Positions 1 through 10,139 of a stretch of DNA of 30,210 nt are shown here, in pieces; positions within the stretch are counted from its first letter, which is position 1, and the number at the start of each line of letters is the position of its first letter. The DNA comes from Chara braunii (Eukaryota > Streptophyta > Charophyceae > Charales > Characeae). The stretch is from assembly GCA_003427395.1 (NCBI GenBank), contig BFEA01000418.1, forward strand, positions 368,726 through 398,935, given 5' to 3'. The translations under genes and the position numbers were made by a program. Under the pieces are notes generated by a model. It was not told the origin of the DNA and ran no database searches. It saw only the letters and a program-made list of their open reading frames with translations.

Positions 1-214
1 AAAAAAAAAAAACAAAAAAAAAAAAAAAAACGAAGAAAGACTTCGAGCGGGAGGCTGCTCTTACCACCAAGTGGTATCCACGACTCGAAATTTTCGGGAA
101 AAAAATTAAAAAATAAAATAAAAGTCAAGCGGCGAACACGCATAAATCGAGCATTTTTTTTCTTTTTTAAAGGGGAAATAATGAAAAAACGTAAAAAAAT
201 AAAAATTAAAAAAA
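1..214. other. A-rich low-complexity leader
   Basis: This stretch is dominated by A runs with a short mixed-sequence island at about 31-95. No coding signal, RNA gene or promoter can be supported. The A run next to position 214 directly abuts the SINE-like sequence that follows. Confidence 0.6.
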
Positions 215-690
215 AGGGGACCAGACGCAATTCAGGAGGTTGTGCGTTCAATCCCCGTGGCCGCCTGCAGCACTCTTGGTGCCAACCAACTGAGATAGTC
301 CCAGAAAGGAGAATCATCAGAGGATCCTCCCAGTCGGTATTAGTAGCAAGGTCTTCACCCAACACGGGTGTGAGTGAGTGTGTGAGGGGGTTGCGTGTCG
401 TGTGGTGTGTGGAGAGTGTTGGCTTTATTAGACACTTCAGTTACTCGATGGGGGTGCGGAAAGATGAAAAGGGGTCCTCAGCACAATTACTACCAAATGA
501 TGGGTCCTTGTGTTCGCTAGCCGGCCCCCCACCAGCGGGGCCCAACCCTGCACCCCTAAACGCTACCAGTAGGGCAAAGGAGCAAAACATCCCGTTAGCC
601 CTATCCACGGAGAGAGGTAAGCTCCCTTCACCGAACAGAGGTAGAAAAGAAGGTATGCTTGCAGGGGTCCGTTGTATAGAGCCTTAAGGA
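215..690 (+). repeat. tRNA-derived SINE-like repeat, copy 1 (5' truncated)
   Basis: A Pol III B-box-like motif, GCGTTCAATCC, lies at 244-254, preceded by GGAGGTTGT as in the variable-loop and T-arm part of a tRNA. No A box is visible upstream, so the head looks truncated. The body (a GTGAGTGAGTGTG tract near 370, GAGAGTGTTGGCT near 412, CGATGGGGGT near 447, CCCCCCACCAGCGG near 525, AGTAGGGCA near 569) aligns in the same order with 24013-24345, which shows a dispersed family. A weaker match near the B box links it to the SINE at 16952. A 168-residue open frame spans it but has no protein-like features. Confidence 0.6.
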
Positions 691-717
691 GCAGTGGTAG
701 GTAGGTTCTGCAAAGAA

Positions 718-777
718 AGATAAGGATGTTCATGTCATCAGAAGAAAAGAAAGATAAGGATGTTCCATGATGACATG
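718..777. repeat. Short direct duplication containing an inverted repeat
   Basis: The string AAGATAAGGATGTTC occurs twice, about 34 bp apart. CATGTCATCA (731-740) is perfectly inverted as TGATGACATG (768-777). It could form a small hairpin with a 27-nt loop. No function is inferred. Confidence 0.5.
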
Positions 778-864
778 GCAGAACGCCAGGTAAAAGATAT
801 GTTAGGTGAGAGAAAAATAAATGGCTGTACCTCGATGAGGAGAAGGCAGGGTTTTATTCTATTT

Positions 865-880
865 AAAAAAAAAAAAAAAA

Positions 881-916
<36 letters not shown>
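865..916. repeat. poly(A) followed by (TAA)n microsatellite
   Basis: About 17 A residues run directly into roughly eleven TAA units. This resembles the degenerate A-rich tail of a retroposed element, but no element body can be assigned upstream. Confidence 0.85.
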
Positions 917-918
<2 letters not shown>

Positions 919-1039
919 TAAAAAAAACAGTAGAGAGGAGGAACAGGAAAACAAAAACGCGGGGAGAAAAGAGCGGGGAAACAAAGGGAGAAGTCAAATA
1001 CAGCAAACAGCGAAAGGGCATACGGACATTTGAGTTAAT

Positions 1040-1300
1040 TATTACGGTTGGGTTAATAAAGACGGTATAGGGTCATAGAGGACGATGGGGAAGGGTTAAA
1101 TAGGGTGTGAATGGAGTTGAAAAAAAAAAGAAGTTCAAGAGGGGTAGAGTTAAAGCGGTGAGGGCTAAGGAGGGCGGCGCTAAAGAAGAGGATGACATTG
1201 AAGAAGGTAGGGTTAAGAGAGGGCAGGATTAAAAGAGGGCAGGGTTAAGAGAGGATGGTAGGGTTAGAAAAGGGTGCAGTTAAAAAGTGGTAAAAAAAAG
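1040..1300. repeat. Degenerate GGGTTAA-type repeat tract
   Basis: The motif AGGGTTAA or AGGATTAA recurs irregularly, at about 1050, 1094, 1208, 1226, 1242 and 1258, between GA-rich spacers such as GAGAGGGCAGG. It resembles interstitial telomere-like sequence but is too irregular for a true telomeric array (TTTAGGG). It is best called a decayed minisatellite. The stretch holds no supportable gene. Confidence 0.45.
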
Positions 1301-1603
1301 GCTAAAGGGATAACCCCGCATACACCGTCATTCGCCACGATTCCACTTGCAGGGAATGGGGAGAGAGTGGCCGTAGATAACGAAAATCACCGGTCAAGAT
1401 CTTCTTCATCTGTGCTTTTTTTTTTTAATTATACAATAAAGATGTTTTTTATCTATGCATCCCCTAAACTGTGAGAGGTAGCTATGCTCGCAGGAGTCCC
1501 CTGTAATCATCCCTCTCGGTGAAAAGGACGGCTGTTGCCGGCACTGTCATCGCACCTCGACAAGAAAGCGGACTAGATGCATTCATTTATAAACTCTTAA
1601 AAA

Positions 1604-1606
<3 letters not shown>

Positions 1607-1647
<41 letters not shown>

Positions 1648-1689
1648 NANNNANNGNGNGGGGGGAGGGGGGGGGGGGGGGGGGGGGGG
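1607..1689. repeat. (GA)n microsatellite running through ambiguous bases into poly(G)
   Basis: About 20 GA units are followed by mixed N calls (1648-1659) and then almost pure G up to 1689. Ambiguity between two homopolymer-like tracts suggests unreliable sequencing or a consensus join rather than biology. Confidence 0.85.
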
Positions 1690-1972
1690 AACTATTGCAG
1701 ACGTCAAATCCGAGTTAATGGGACATTGAGAAGGTTATAACGGAACAGTAAGGCATAACGTCCAAACGACAAATGTAGAGTACGTTCAACCGAAGAAACG
1801 ATGACAGTGGAGAGAGAAGAAAATCCAATTAACAGAAAAAGAATCAAATGAGATTACGCTGAACACTTGCAAGGGGCGGAAAGTAGAGCGAACCAAACAT
1901 TTTGTGTGTAGAAATTCGACGCCACAGAGAACTACAAGACATGATTGCTGCTTTCGAATATCTCTTTAGGCA

Positions 1973-1975
<3 letters not shown>

Positions 1976-2027
<52 letters not shown>

Positions 2028-2054
2028 ACACACAACACACAACACACACACACG
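1976..2054. repeat. (CA)n microsatellite
   Basis: An almost uninterrupted CA tract, with a few CCA and ACAA interruptions at its 3' end. The histidine/threonine-rich and cysteine/valine-rich open frames here are artefacts of the dinucleotide repeat. Confidence 0.95.
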
Positions 2055-2204
2055 TATTATCATTTGGCGCCAAATTCATACTCCCATAAAGTTTACGAAT
2101 CCAGTCGCCATTCCACTTTGTTCCCAGTCTTACGAACCCAACGAGAACACGCTCGCGAAAATTCAAGGTCGCATCGTCAGCGAACGAGTGTAATTCATTT
2201 TAGC

Positions 2205-2625
2205 ATTACGTTAATTAACGAAAATCAACGAATGGAAATTAACGCAAATTAACGAAAATCAACGAATGGAAATTAACGGAAATGAGAAATTAACGGAAAT
2301 TAACGGAAATTAACGGAAATTAACGGAAATTAACGGAAATTAACCGAATTAACGGAAATTAACGAAACAGCATCGAACGAAAATTTTAGGATAATTCACG
2401 AAAATTCACGAAAATTCACGAAAATTCACTACACAAAAATCGCGAAAATTAACCAAAAAAATAACGAAAATTAACTTTAAAAATAACGAAAATTAACAAA
2501 AAAATAACGAATATTAACAAAAAAATAACGAAAATTAACAAGAAAATAACGAAAAATAACAAAAAAATAACGAAAAATAACGAAAAATTAACGAGAACTA
2601 ACAAAAAATTAACGAAAACATCGAG
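2205..2625. repeat. ATTAACGGAA 10-bp minisatellite with diverging daughter repeats
   Basis: From about 2205 the sequence drifts through related short units: AACGAAAATC and AACGAATGGA, then a clean 10-bp ATTAACGGAA array at about 2287-2365, then ATTCACGAAA units (2395-2430), then 11-16-bp units built on AATAACGAAAATTAAC (2440-2620). The gradual change of unit along the tract suggests local slippage and homogenisation. There is no coding content. Confidence 0.9.
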
Positions 2626-2912
2626 TTATTAGCTCACAAACTGATCATGCTTAGAATGTTGACCGTGAATCTTAAATCACATACTTAAAAAAGTCAATAA
2701 TAAGAATAATAATAGTAATAACTTACTCTCACTCATGTGCACGTCATCCCAGTCCCGCCGACCAGCAGCCCACTCCTCAGTGAAGTTCTAAGAAGGAAGA
2801 TTCCTTCTTAGACACATGCACACACCTGCGACGCTCGCTTCCCCCCTCAGCTACTATCTGACCCGCCATAGCCTGCATAACGTTCACCTCCCTCTCGCAC
2901 ATAACGACCACA
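2626..2912. other. Unassigned sequence
   Basis: AT-rich, then C-rich mixed sequence. A small imperfect inverted repeat around AGAAGGAAGATTCCTTCTTAG sits near 2790. No gene, RNA or known repeat could be supported. Confidence 0.4.
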
Positions 2913-3004
2913 GCGCTAGAAGCGCTAGGTGCTCCATTAGTGCGCTAGAAGCGCTAGCTGCTCCATTAGTGCGCTGGAAGAGCTAGCCGCTCCATTATTG
3001 CGCT
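2913..3004. repeat. 29-bp tandem repeat, three copies
   Basis: Three consecutive 29-bp units (2913-2941, 2942-2970, 2971-2999) have the form GCGCTAGAAGCGCTAG followed by NTGCTCCATTAGT. A partial fourth start, GCGCT, reaches 3004. Each unit contains two GCGCTAG half-sites, giving an AGCGCT palindromic core. Copies 1 and 2 differ by one base and copy 3 by several. The units are contiguous with no spacers, so it is a minisatellite and not a CRISPR array. Confidence 0.9.
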
Positions 3005-3513
3005 TCGGTCATTGATGTAAACCACCTACCGCCATAGCCAGACAGTGCGCACGAGAGCCATCACTAACACCTACCTGTAGGGCCCATCCACTCACCAATT
3101 CCACTTCAACGGTGTGGGCATCACCCCCCTTCGGAGGGAAGGGACGCACCCCAATAGGAAGACCGTCATCGATTATTGTCAGGTCTTCGGGCGTACTCAC
3201 ACTACCGCTATCTTACATGTATCTGACCGCATTTACGGCTGGACCGCGATGCATCTGACCGCAATTACGTCCATGAATAAGTAAAATATTCATAAGCGTG
3301 AGTGTCCCCCTTAGGTCTGCTAAGGCGGATCCGGTCTAATAGGTTCTGCGTGGCCCCAACGGTACACGTCAAGAGTACTATCGATTTAAAAATAAAAAAA
3401 AAAAAAGTACTATCAAGTCAGCCTGATCCAATCGCTAATGCTTCACATTATGATGACGAATTTCCTAATAATCTACTCGAAAAAAAAAAAATTCACACAG
3501 TGCGAACGGTCGT

Positions 3514-3515
<2 letters not shown>
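3005..3515. other. Unassigned mixed sequence
   Basis: No recognisable gene. A near-duplicate phrase, TATCTGACCGCATTTACG and CATCTGACCGCAATTACG, occurs at about 3219 and 3250. AAAAAGTACTATCAAG near 3402 echoes AAGAGTACTATCGA near 3371. Short open frames here lack protein-like features. Confidence 0.35.

Positions 3516-3545
<30 letters not shown>
3516..3545. repeat. (TG)n microsatellite
   Basis: About 14 uninterrupted TG units. Confidence 0.9.
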
Positions 3546-3679
3546 TGTCATGTTCGCCATACACAAACTCCACCAAAAAAAACAAAACATGACTGCGCCA
3601 GACTGTTTCGTCGGACCTTTTTTGCCTTGCGGAGGACTTTCCACGACTCATCATGCGTGTGTGTCCCTCAGGTTTTGTC

Positions 3680-3723
3680 ATTCTTTTTGTTTTTTGTTTT
3701 TTGTTTTTTTTTTCCTTTCTTTT
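3680..3723. repeat. T-rich simple repeat (T5-7G units)
   Basis: Successive T runs separated by single G residues, ending in TTTCCTTTC. Simple sequence. It gives phenylalanine-rich artefact frames. Confidence 0.7.
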
Positions 3724-3828
3724 CCTCCCTCAGGTTTTGTCTTTGGGGCGACGGCCCGAACCTATCATCATCGAATTGACCGGCCCCAAGTAACTCAGGG
3801 CATAGGGCCGCGCCACACCACTCTTGGA

Positions 3829-4152
3829 AACTCTTTTTCAAGAGTTGCTGCATCCCCACACAGCCTCTTGACACTTGGGGCAGTCGAGAGCTGTCAGAGT
3901 CACTGTGGCTCTTGAAACCCTTTCAAGAGCAGCTCTTGAAAGACTGGAAACCCCAGCCTGCCTGCAACTCGTGCGTTTCCAAGCGTCCTTGGCCAAACCC
4001 TTGGGGGACTATGGGCCTCGCTGCACTACTCTAGACTCTCGAATTTTCGAGAGCGGGACGTCGCTGCACTTCCTCTCTATCGGAAACTCTCGAAACCCGA
4101 TAGAGAGCTGTCAACGGGCACTCTATATCGCCACTCTCGAAACGTCGAGAGT
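3829..4152. other. Cluster of perfect short hairpins
   Basis: Several perfect inverted repeats lie within about 325 bp. 3829-3846: 7-bp stem AACTCTT. 3908-3930: 10-bp stem GCTCTTGAAA, loop CCC; its right arm can pair instead with 3932-3942 in an 11-bp stem with a 1-nt loop. 4036-4053: 8-bp stem CTCTCGAA. 4073-4107: 11-bp stem CTCTCTATCGG, 13-nt loop. 4133-4152: 8-bp stem ACTCTCGA, loop AACG. Nearly all stems share a CTCTTG or CTCTCG core, so they look related. They lie just upstream of the LINE ORF1 remnant and may be its 5' UTR or a separate element. Function is unknown. Confidence 0.75.
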
Positions 4153-4323
4153 AGCCCGCCCGCAAAACACGAATTTACAAGTGTCCTCGGGAGTTGCCCG
4201 CCGACCGGCTGTCTTCGGTAATATTCTGAAGGCCCATGAAGCCTTTGCAGACCCTGTGATCTTTGGAGCATCCGCTTCGATTTTGTCCCTTCAGCACGAG
4301 TCTGGTACAAAAAGCATTTTATC

Positions 4324-5729
4324 GTGGACATGGAAGAAGATGGATGGGCAGAATTGGAAGTGGCTTGTGCCGACTCCTCCTGGTGCAGTAAATGCCGTCA
4401 GTATTTCCACTCTGAAGAAGATTCCACCTGCCCGGTCAACTTGAGACAGGTGGAAAATGCATGGAAGAAGACGGGATACAAAGATACCCTACTCAAAAAG
4501 AAGGACCAGAGGGATCAACGGGGAGATGAAGGAAGAGATCGGCCTCAGGGAAGGAACGAAGGGGGGCGGGAAGAAGAAAAAGGTCAGAGACGTAGGGAGA
4601 AAGAGCCCAAGAAGGGGGGGAGAAAAGAAAATCTGGAGAAAGAAAGAGAAGTCCCAACAACAGAAAGAGACTGATGAGGGTGGGAAGCAAATGGAAGTGG
4701 AAGAGAGGGAGAAGGACAGGTGGGGGGAAAGGACGCAGGAAGAAAGGGGACAGAAGGGACAAGAGGAATTAGAAAAGTCGAAAGATACGTCAGTAGAAAT
4801 AGAAATGGAAATCGAAAAAGAGCTCGAAGCTGACAAATTAGCCAGGACCACTTACGAGAGTCACGAACACTCAGAAGGGGGAGAGACAGGGGAACAACCT
4901 CTGACGCAGCCCCATGGAGTAGACCTGTTCGTAGGGATAAAAGGTAAGATCTCAAAGGCTTCGGTGGGTTTCGACCAGCCAAACTTAAAATCGAAGGATC
5001 CACAGCCCATACTACCCCTCTTGGATTTGGAGCCTGAGCCTGATCAACACCCCCCCCGTCAGGGAGGAGGATGATGATCAGGCCAGGGGAAAAGTCACGG
5101 AGGAGGTAAGGGCAACGGCATCCATGTTGTCTAATGTCAAAACAAACCGTACCCTAGCTAGGGAAAAAAAGAAAGGACCCACCAAAACAGGAAAGAAAAA
5201 TATTTTGGGGTCCCAAGCGGGTCAATCGCTCCAATCGAAGAGAATAAGGACGAATGATTGTCGTGCAGTCCCTAGCAGGAACCACCATACGCTCGGGCCG
5301 GATGTTCCCCCGGACTCAACATAATGGAGGAAATGCCTGGTGACACAGAAGCAATCCCAACCGTAAAAAAAAACGATAAGCTTCGGTGCTCCCATGCGTA
5401 CACTTTCTCGCAAGGATAAGAAAGAAAAAAAGTTGGTTGAACTTTTTGTCCCCTTAATCTGTACGAAAGCCTTGACAAATACGGTTGTATTGACGAGAAG
5501 AGGGACAGAGGGAAAATTAAAATTACCGTTCAAAACAGTGAAAGGCCCTCCAACAGAGTCACAGGCAGCTGAGCTAATCTGCTCAGTTGTTCTCAAGGAT
5601 TCAGGAACGGTACCCATCCTTCCCCTGCCCAAGATGGGTAGACATATTGTTGACGCGAACACTGACGTAAAGGTACTGATGTACATTGCATTTTTTGACC
5701 TGATCTCAGTGTCAGGTACACAGGACTAA
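4324..5729 (+). pseudogene. LINE ORF1-like remnant
   Basis: The reading frame from ATG 4324 encodes a cysteine/histidine cluster at residues 21-36 (C21, C24, H29, C36; CX2CX4HX6C), a variant of the retroelement zinc knuckle. A very Lys/Glu/Arg-rich, probably disordered or coiled stretch follows and continues in the frame of 4457-5074 after a frameshift within 4500-4670. A third piece, 5394-5729, holds a more ordinary globular-looking sequence. In related elements ORF1 is an RNA-binding chaperone that coats the element's RNA. Codons upstream of 4324 are open for about 40 residues, so the true start may be earlier. The three pieces lie in different frames, so no full product is made. Confidence 0.65.
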
Positions 5730-5856
5730 TGGGACCAGCTCCCTTTCCAGTGGCTGCCTCTACAGTCATTTCTACAGCCAGGCTCAGACCAACTTAAAAA
5801 TATTCACATCGGTCCACATTTGACAGCCCAAGATGTAGCAGAACGGTTATCTTTGA

Positions 5857-6010
5857 CAAAGGCCCATGAAATAATAAGGGCAGAGGAGTTCTCTCGCCAA
5901 TTATATATTCAAGATCTGATGAAAAAAAACTTGCAAAGGCCCATGAAATAATAAGGGCAGAGGAGTTCTCTCGCCAATTATATATTCAAGATCTGATGAA
6001 AGAAACCTTA
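5857..6010 (+). repeat. 77-bp tandem duplication inside the LINE
   Basis: The segment starting CAAAGGCCCATGAAATAATA at 5857 is repeated from 5934 with at least 68 identical bases, an offset of exactly 77 bp. The repeat ends near GATCTGATGAAA (5924 and 6001). Because 77 is not a multiple of three, the duplication shifts the reading frame just upstream of the endonuclease domain. Confidence 0.93.
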
Positions 6011-6071
6011 CCTCTCCCACAACCGAACAATCCATCCCACATCCAAGAACCCAGAGGCAGCGACCAGTCTG

Positions 6072-6767
6072 ATGGTCCTGCCCAATGGGATCAGGATAGT
6101 TGGTTGGAATGTTCGGGGCTTGGGAGACACAACCCACAGAGAAAAGAAACCCAGATTAAAAGTCTGGGCACATTCCCAGGATGTCCATATCCTATGCCTA
6201 CAAGAAACCAAAATGGATGTGGAAAAGATCAACCAGTTTAATAACTCGTGGCCAGACCCCCAGTTTTGGGCACCCGCAGCTGGCTCAAGAGGGGGTGTTG
6301 CGGTACTTATTAACGCAGACTTGGAAATAGAGGTCCTAGATTCGTTTTGTGACCCTGGGGGTAATTGGGTTTGGGTCAAGATAGCCTGAGCAATAGGCGA
6401 GGAGGACTAAGCAGTGGGGTCTGTGTACTCCCCAATGGAATACAAAAACCGTATTAAATTTCTGGCCTCTCTACCAACAGTTCTCCCTGATGTAGAAAAC
6501 CTTATTTTGACAGGGGACACACTTATGCTCTCTTCATTTGTAGAGTCTCAGGGTCTCGAAGATGCGTATAAAATATTTAATCCGGATTCGCCTGGGTACA
6601 CTTGGTTTGGACTTAGGTCGAAAAATTTGACTCGGGAACCTTGAAAAAGGTTGGATTTCCTACTAGCCCGGGGCGTTGCCTGGGACAGATGTATGGGTTG
6701 TGATCTAATGACGGCCTCCATGTTTGACCACTATCCTGTCTACATGGATGTCCTAAGTAAGGAATAG
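6072..6767 (+). pseudogene. LINE apurinic-like (APE) endonuclease domain
   Basis: This frame carries APE-endonuclease signatures in order: WNVRGL (residues 12-17, Asn13), LCLQETK (residues 41-47, catalytic-position Glu45), SRGGVAVLI, and after in-frame stops SVYSP, LTGD, a YTW segment, a K/R-LDF segment and FDHYPV, where the last holds the conserved Asp-His pair. In active elements this domain nicks the target DNA to prime reverse transcription. In-frame stops occur at 6387, 6408, 6642 and 6765. The usual GDFN motif reads GDTLM, so the conserved Asn is absent. Assignment is confident, and the protein is dead. Confidence 0.9.
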
Positions 6768-6800
6768 TTCGACAAGGCTCGTCCGCCGTTCCACTTAAAT

Positions 6801-7517
6801 ATGAATACCGTAAAGGATACGGGCATCCCTGAGTGGGTCAAGACTCATATGACCCAGTGGATGCAAGCAAAGGACCTGTTTGCACAGGAACAAGACTGGG
6901 TGGAAACATGCTTGGGTATTACTACAGCGGCTTTGAAAAAAAAATTCTCGCATGAAAGCGGCAAACAGAAACTGGAAAGAAAAATGTGCCCAGCGAGCTA
7001 TTCAAGAGGCAGAAAGCAAGATGGGTGGTGACATCTTCTCGGACTTTTATTGGGCAGAGAAACGAAAAGAAGGCTTAGCTTTACTTGAATCATTAAAAGT
7101 TCAGAGACAACAAGAATGGACAGACTGGTTGAAATTAAGGGGATTGGTGGTTTATGACAGAATGACGAAGATCACATTTCGCAACCTAATCCTCAAACAA
7201 GCAAAGCCTCCCTTGAGAGAATTGGACCACCCTTTTCATTTACAGGCGTCGGTAGCCACAGACACAGAGACAATGTGCAGTTATGTCACAGATTACTTTA
7301 GAGACATAGTCACTACGAGGAGACCATTTGATTCAACGTACTCATACCTGTCCTTGGTGTCAAACTTTTAGAATGACCTACATACACAGATCCCACAGAC
7401 GGCTAAGGCAATGTTAGACGGCCAAGGTAAGTGCCCCGGCTTGGACGGGCTACTAGTGGAACTGTACCTATTATGGGATGCCTTTGCCCCCTTCTTCTGT
7501 CAAATTTTTAATAGCAC
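6801..7517 (+). pseudogene. LINE reverse transcriptase, N-terminal part
   Basis: This continues the endonuclease frame to about 6940, then shifts by one base at a nine-A run (about 6937-6945) into the frame of 6952-7371, and passes a TAG stop at 7369. It holds the helical linker typical of L1 ORF2 (a W-x-D-W segment near 7110) and ends in the first RT block with CPGLDG (about 7435) and FFCQIFNS. The homopolymer at the frameshift could be a sequencing error. The frame is cut at 7517 by the LTR-type insertion and resumes at 13394. Confidence 0.88.
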
Positions 7518-7867
7518 TGTCGGTGCGAATACCCTTACAAGGGTATCCGCCCTGGTTTTTGCAAGCGACAGGAACTAGTTTTGGCTTGAAGTTTAAGTAT
7601 ACCTCGCTAGGCGCGGCTGTGTCTGCGAGTTACGTTGGCTAGATGGTTGACTAGAGTAAAGGATGCGTGGGCACGCGGGTTTAAGGCGCGCGTGATTCCG
7701 TTTCTATTGTTGATTATAAAGTTAGCGTGGACGCCGGTCGGTTCGTTTTTATTTTTATCTTTATTTTTATTTTTGTTTATTTCTGATTCGACTAGGATTT
7801 AAGGATATCTTTCTCTGGTTGGTACGGTTGATTGAGTTACGCGTGCGTACGGAGAACGACCTCGACA
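7518..7867 (+). repeat. Putative 5' LTR
   Basis: The 350-bp segment starts TGTCGGTGCG and ends CCTCGACA with 5-bp inverted ends TGTCG/CGACA. It is followed after two bases by the primer-binding site. A T-rich tract with ATTTTTATCT-like units lies at about 7746-7785. In the LTR class such a segment would contain promoter and terminator signals. I cannot place the U3/R/U5 boundaries. Confidence 0.7.
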
Positions 7868-7869
7868 GG

Positions 7870-7887
7870 TGGCGCCGTTGCCGGGGA
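7870..7887 (+). promoter_or_regulatory. Primer-binding site complementary to tRNA-Asp 3' end
   Basis: TGGCGCCGTTGCCGGGGA is the complement of the conserved 3' end of eukaryotic tRNA-Asp, including its CCA tail. This site primes minus-strand DNA synthesis in many plant Ty3/Gypsy and Athila-type elements. Its place two bases after the LTR end fixes the LTR boundary and the element's plus orientation. Confidence 0.88.
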
Positions 7888-10139
7888 TAACGGTTGCCTA
7901 CCGTTGTCCCTGGTGGAACGACATCCGGGTATTGGAAGTGAGAAAATAAGCAAATGAGAAGTTTTTGTTAGACTGTATGATTATGATTATCGTTGGGGAT
8001 GTTGCAAGACTGAGAAGTCCTTAAAGATTGGCCTAAGTTTGAGGCAGGATGATGACTCAGACGGAATGACAGTTTCTGCTTTATTGATTGGCTTAGATGG
8101 AATGGTTGATTGCAGACGGCATTGGATAAGGCATGAAGTGAGGGTAGATTGTGTGACTTGGTTTTGATCGAGACGACTGGGGAGTGGCTCAAGAGTGATA
8201 AGTGTTTTCATTATGTGTTCACGAGCCCTGACTGGCATAATGATAGCTGAAATTGATAACCCTTCTGATCAGATGACCGACAAATTTGGATGATGCTTGA
8301 CGTACTTTATATGGCTAAGGTTAGGCATGACTATTGTGAGAGTTGGCCTTATGATGTACCCTTTTTGACTTCCATAAAAGTCATCTGAGTGGTTGGGAGA
8401 GCATCGTAATACGGTTGCATCCGAATGGAGCTAAGGATGAGTGAGATAATATTTCTCTGCCAAGAGTTGAAAGTATAGATCCTCTCCTAGGTGTCAAGTT
8501 AGATGTTGCGCTTTGAGGAGAAGTAGGTTAAGGAAAGTTGAAAGATTTTATGAGTATGGACTGAGATGTTTGAGTCTGGGTTCTAAGTGGTTGATCAATC
8601 TGCATAACCGTGGAGGATGATAGATTCGCATGGCATTAGCTCTGCAGAAAGGGATATCTGATCCTAGGGGAAGTCAGAGTGGTAGTGAATGGACTAACAC
8701 TTAGTATATCCTGCGTACCTTTGATAGGGAAATAGGGTATAGGTAGTGTTAGACCTTCACTTGAGCCTCTCCAGGGTTGGACCATCCACTTGAATTTATA
8801 TGGAGTTTGAACTAGGGACTTGAGACTATCCTTCTCAAAGGTTGTCTTTTGAGCTATATGCTGAACTTATTCATATATATCAGATTTACTGTGAATAAAT
8901 CTGTTTTATGTCCATCTATGTGAGGTTATATACTTGATGTTGTTTTGTTTAGTGACTATCATTTTTTGATGATATTCATATAGGTTGTTTATATGAGGTA
9001 CCTATTTGAACCTATCAATTTGTAAAGGATTTATATGAGTGTCTCAAGTCCAGTTATTCGATTTATGGATGTTTATTGTATCTATGTATTTGGATTGCTC
9101 TTCGAAAAAAGGGTAGAGACATTGCGCATAATCCACATCTGATGCGGATTCAGAGGTGAATGGAGTGACCGATTCCTTGGGATAAGATATTGTCTCATGG
9201 AGTGGTCGAGGTGTAAGGTCTGCCCCAAGGAAGGTTGCAATCCTATGTTATTGTTTCCCTGAAAGATAGCTTTGAAGAAGTTATAGATTGTTTTGTAAGT
9301 AGTAGTGAGACCCACGCCAAAACTATGTTCCTGGTCCATAGTGGGGTGTTGTTATTGTATCTTCTGTGATAAAATGACTTCACTACTACTGAAAATGAGG
9401 AAAGTGTTTGGGCCTTGTTAGACTTGGTCTGTGAGGGAAGCAGCTACTACGGGTCGCAGGAAGGTAGGGGGTGAATCCCCAACTTTCTTTGTGACAAGTG
9501 GGTTCACCAGCACAGGACGGGACATCCCGAAGCGTGTATGGTGAGGTTGGTCATCTTGTTGGCAGAGGTTTGCGAGGAACGAATGCTAGAATCAGAGCGA
9601 GCAGCAGTGAGGCTTAATCCTTGAGCGGGGCTCAGGGGTTTAAGATGTTATCCAGTAAAAAAAGGATTACACTGCCCTTCGCCACAGTATACTTCTGTCA
9701 AAGCTGGGGAGTAAAAGTATAATACTCTTATTGTTATTATGTCTGAGAATGCTATTGATTGGCAATTCCATCTTTAATCATGACATATCTATCATATGAT
9801 ATACCTGCTGATAAAGGCAATCATTATGAGGTAGTTGTATATGTTTCTAGCGATTGACTAGCCTGAGTATGATGCATTTGACTTTTACGAGGATTATTTT
9901 TTTCAATTACTAAAGGTGATATATCATTTTCCAAGAGTCATTATTATTATAAAATATTTTTAATATCTGTGAGTGAATAATTATTATGATATATTACCAC
10001 TATAAGTTTTTTTAAGTTGAATGGTTGTAAATACCGGAAATGATAAACTTAGTGAAAGATGACTTGAGGTTAAGGCTTTAGCAGTTGAGATCGTAGGGCG
10101 CGATTATCAACATGGTAACGGAAGGCGTATGCTGGACGT
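7888..10139 (+). other. Interior of LTR-type insertion without coding signal
   Basis: About 2.25 kb with frequent stops in all frames. The phrase GTTTTTGTTAGACT (about 7963) recurs near 11346 (GTTTTTGTTAGATT) and 11941 (GTTTTTGTTAGACT), which suggests interior duplications. AT content rises sharply at about 8860-9060 and 9770-10010. No retroviral-type domain is recognisable. Confidence 0.5.

Noticed and set aside
181-687. 168-residue plus-strand frame near the window start
   Set aside because: It begins in a poly-lysine A run and crosses a SINE-like repeat whose second copy does not keep the frame. No domain is visible.
1040-1300. Interstitial telomere
   Set aside because: GGGTTAA units are irregular and separated by GA-rich spacers. 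No run of exact telomere units exists.
2913-3004. Possible CRISPR-like array
   Set aside because: Units are contiguous with no spacers, only three are present, and the context is eukaryotic.
3620-3665. Minus-strand ATGATGAGTCG as a second hammerhead
   Set aside because: No closing stem II followed by GAAAC and no cleavage triplet at the right place.
4489-5003. Three minus-strand Ser/Pro/Phe-rich frames opposite LINE ORF1
   Set aside because: They are shadows of the purine-rich, Lys/Glu-coding plus strand.
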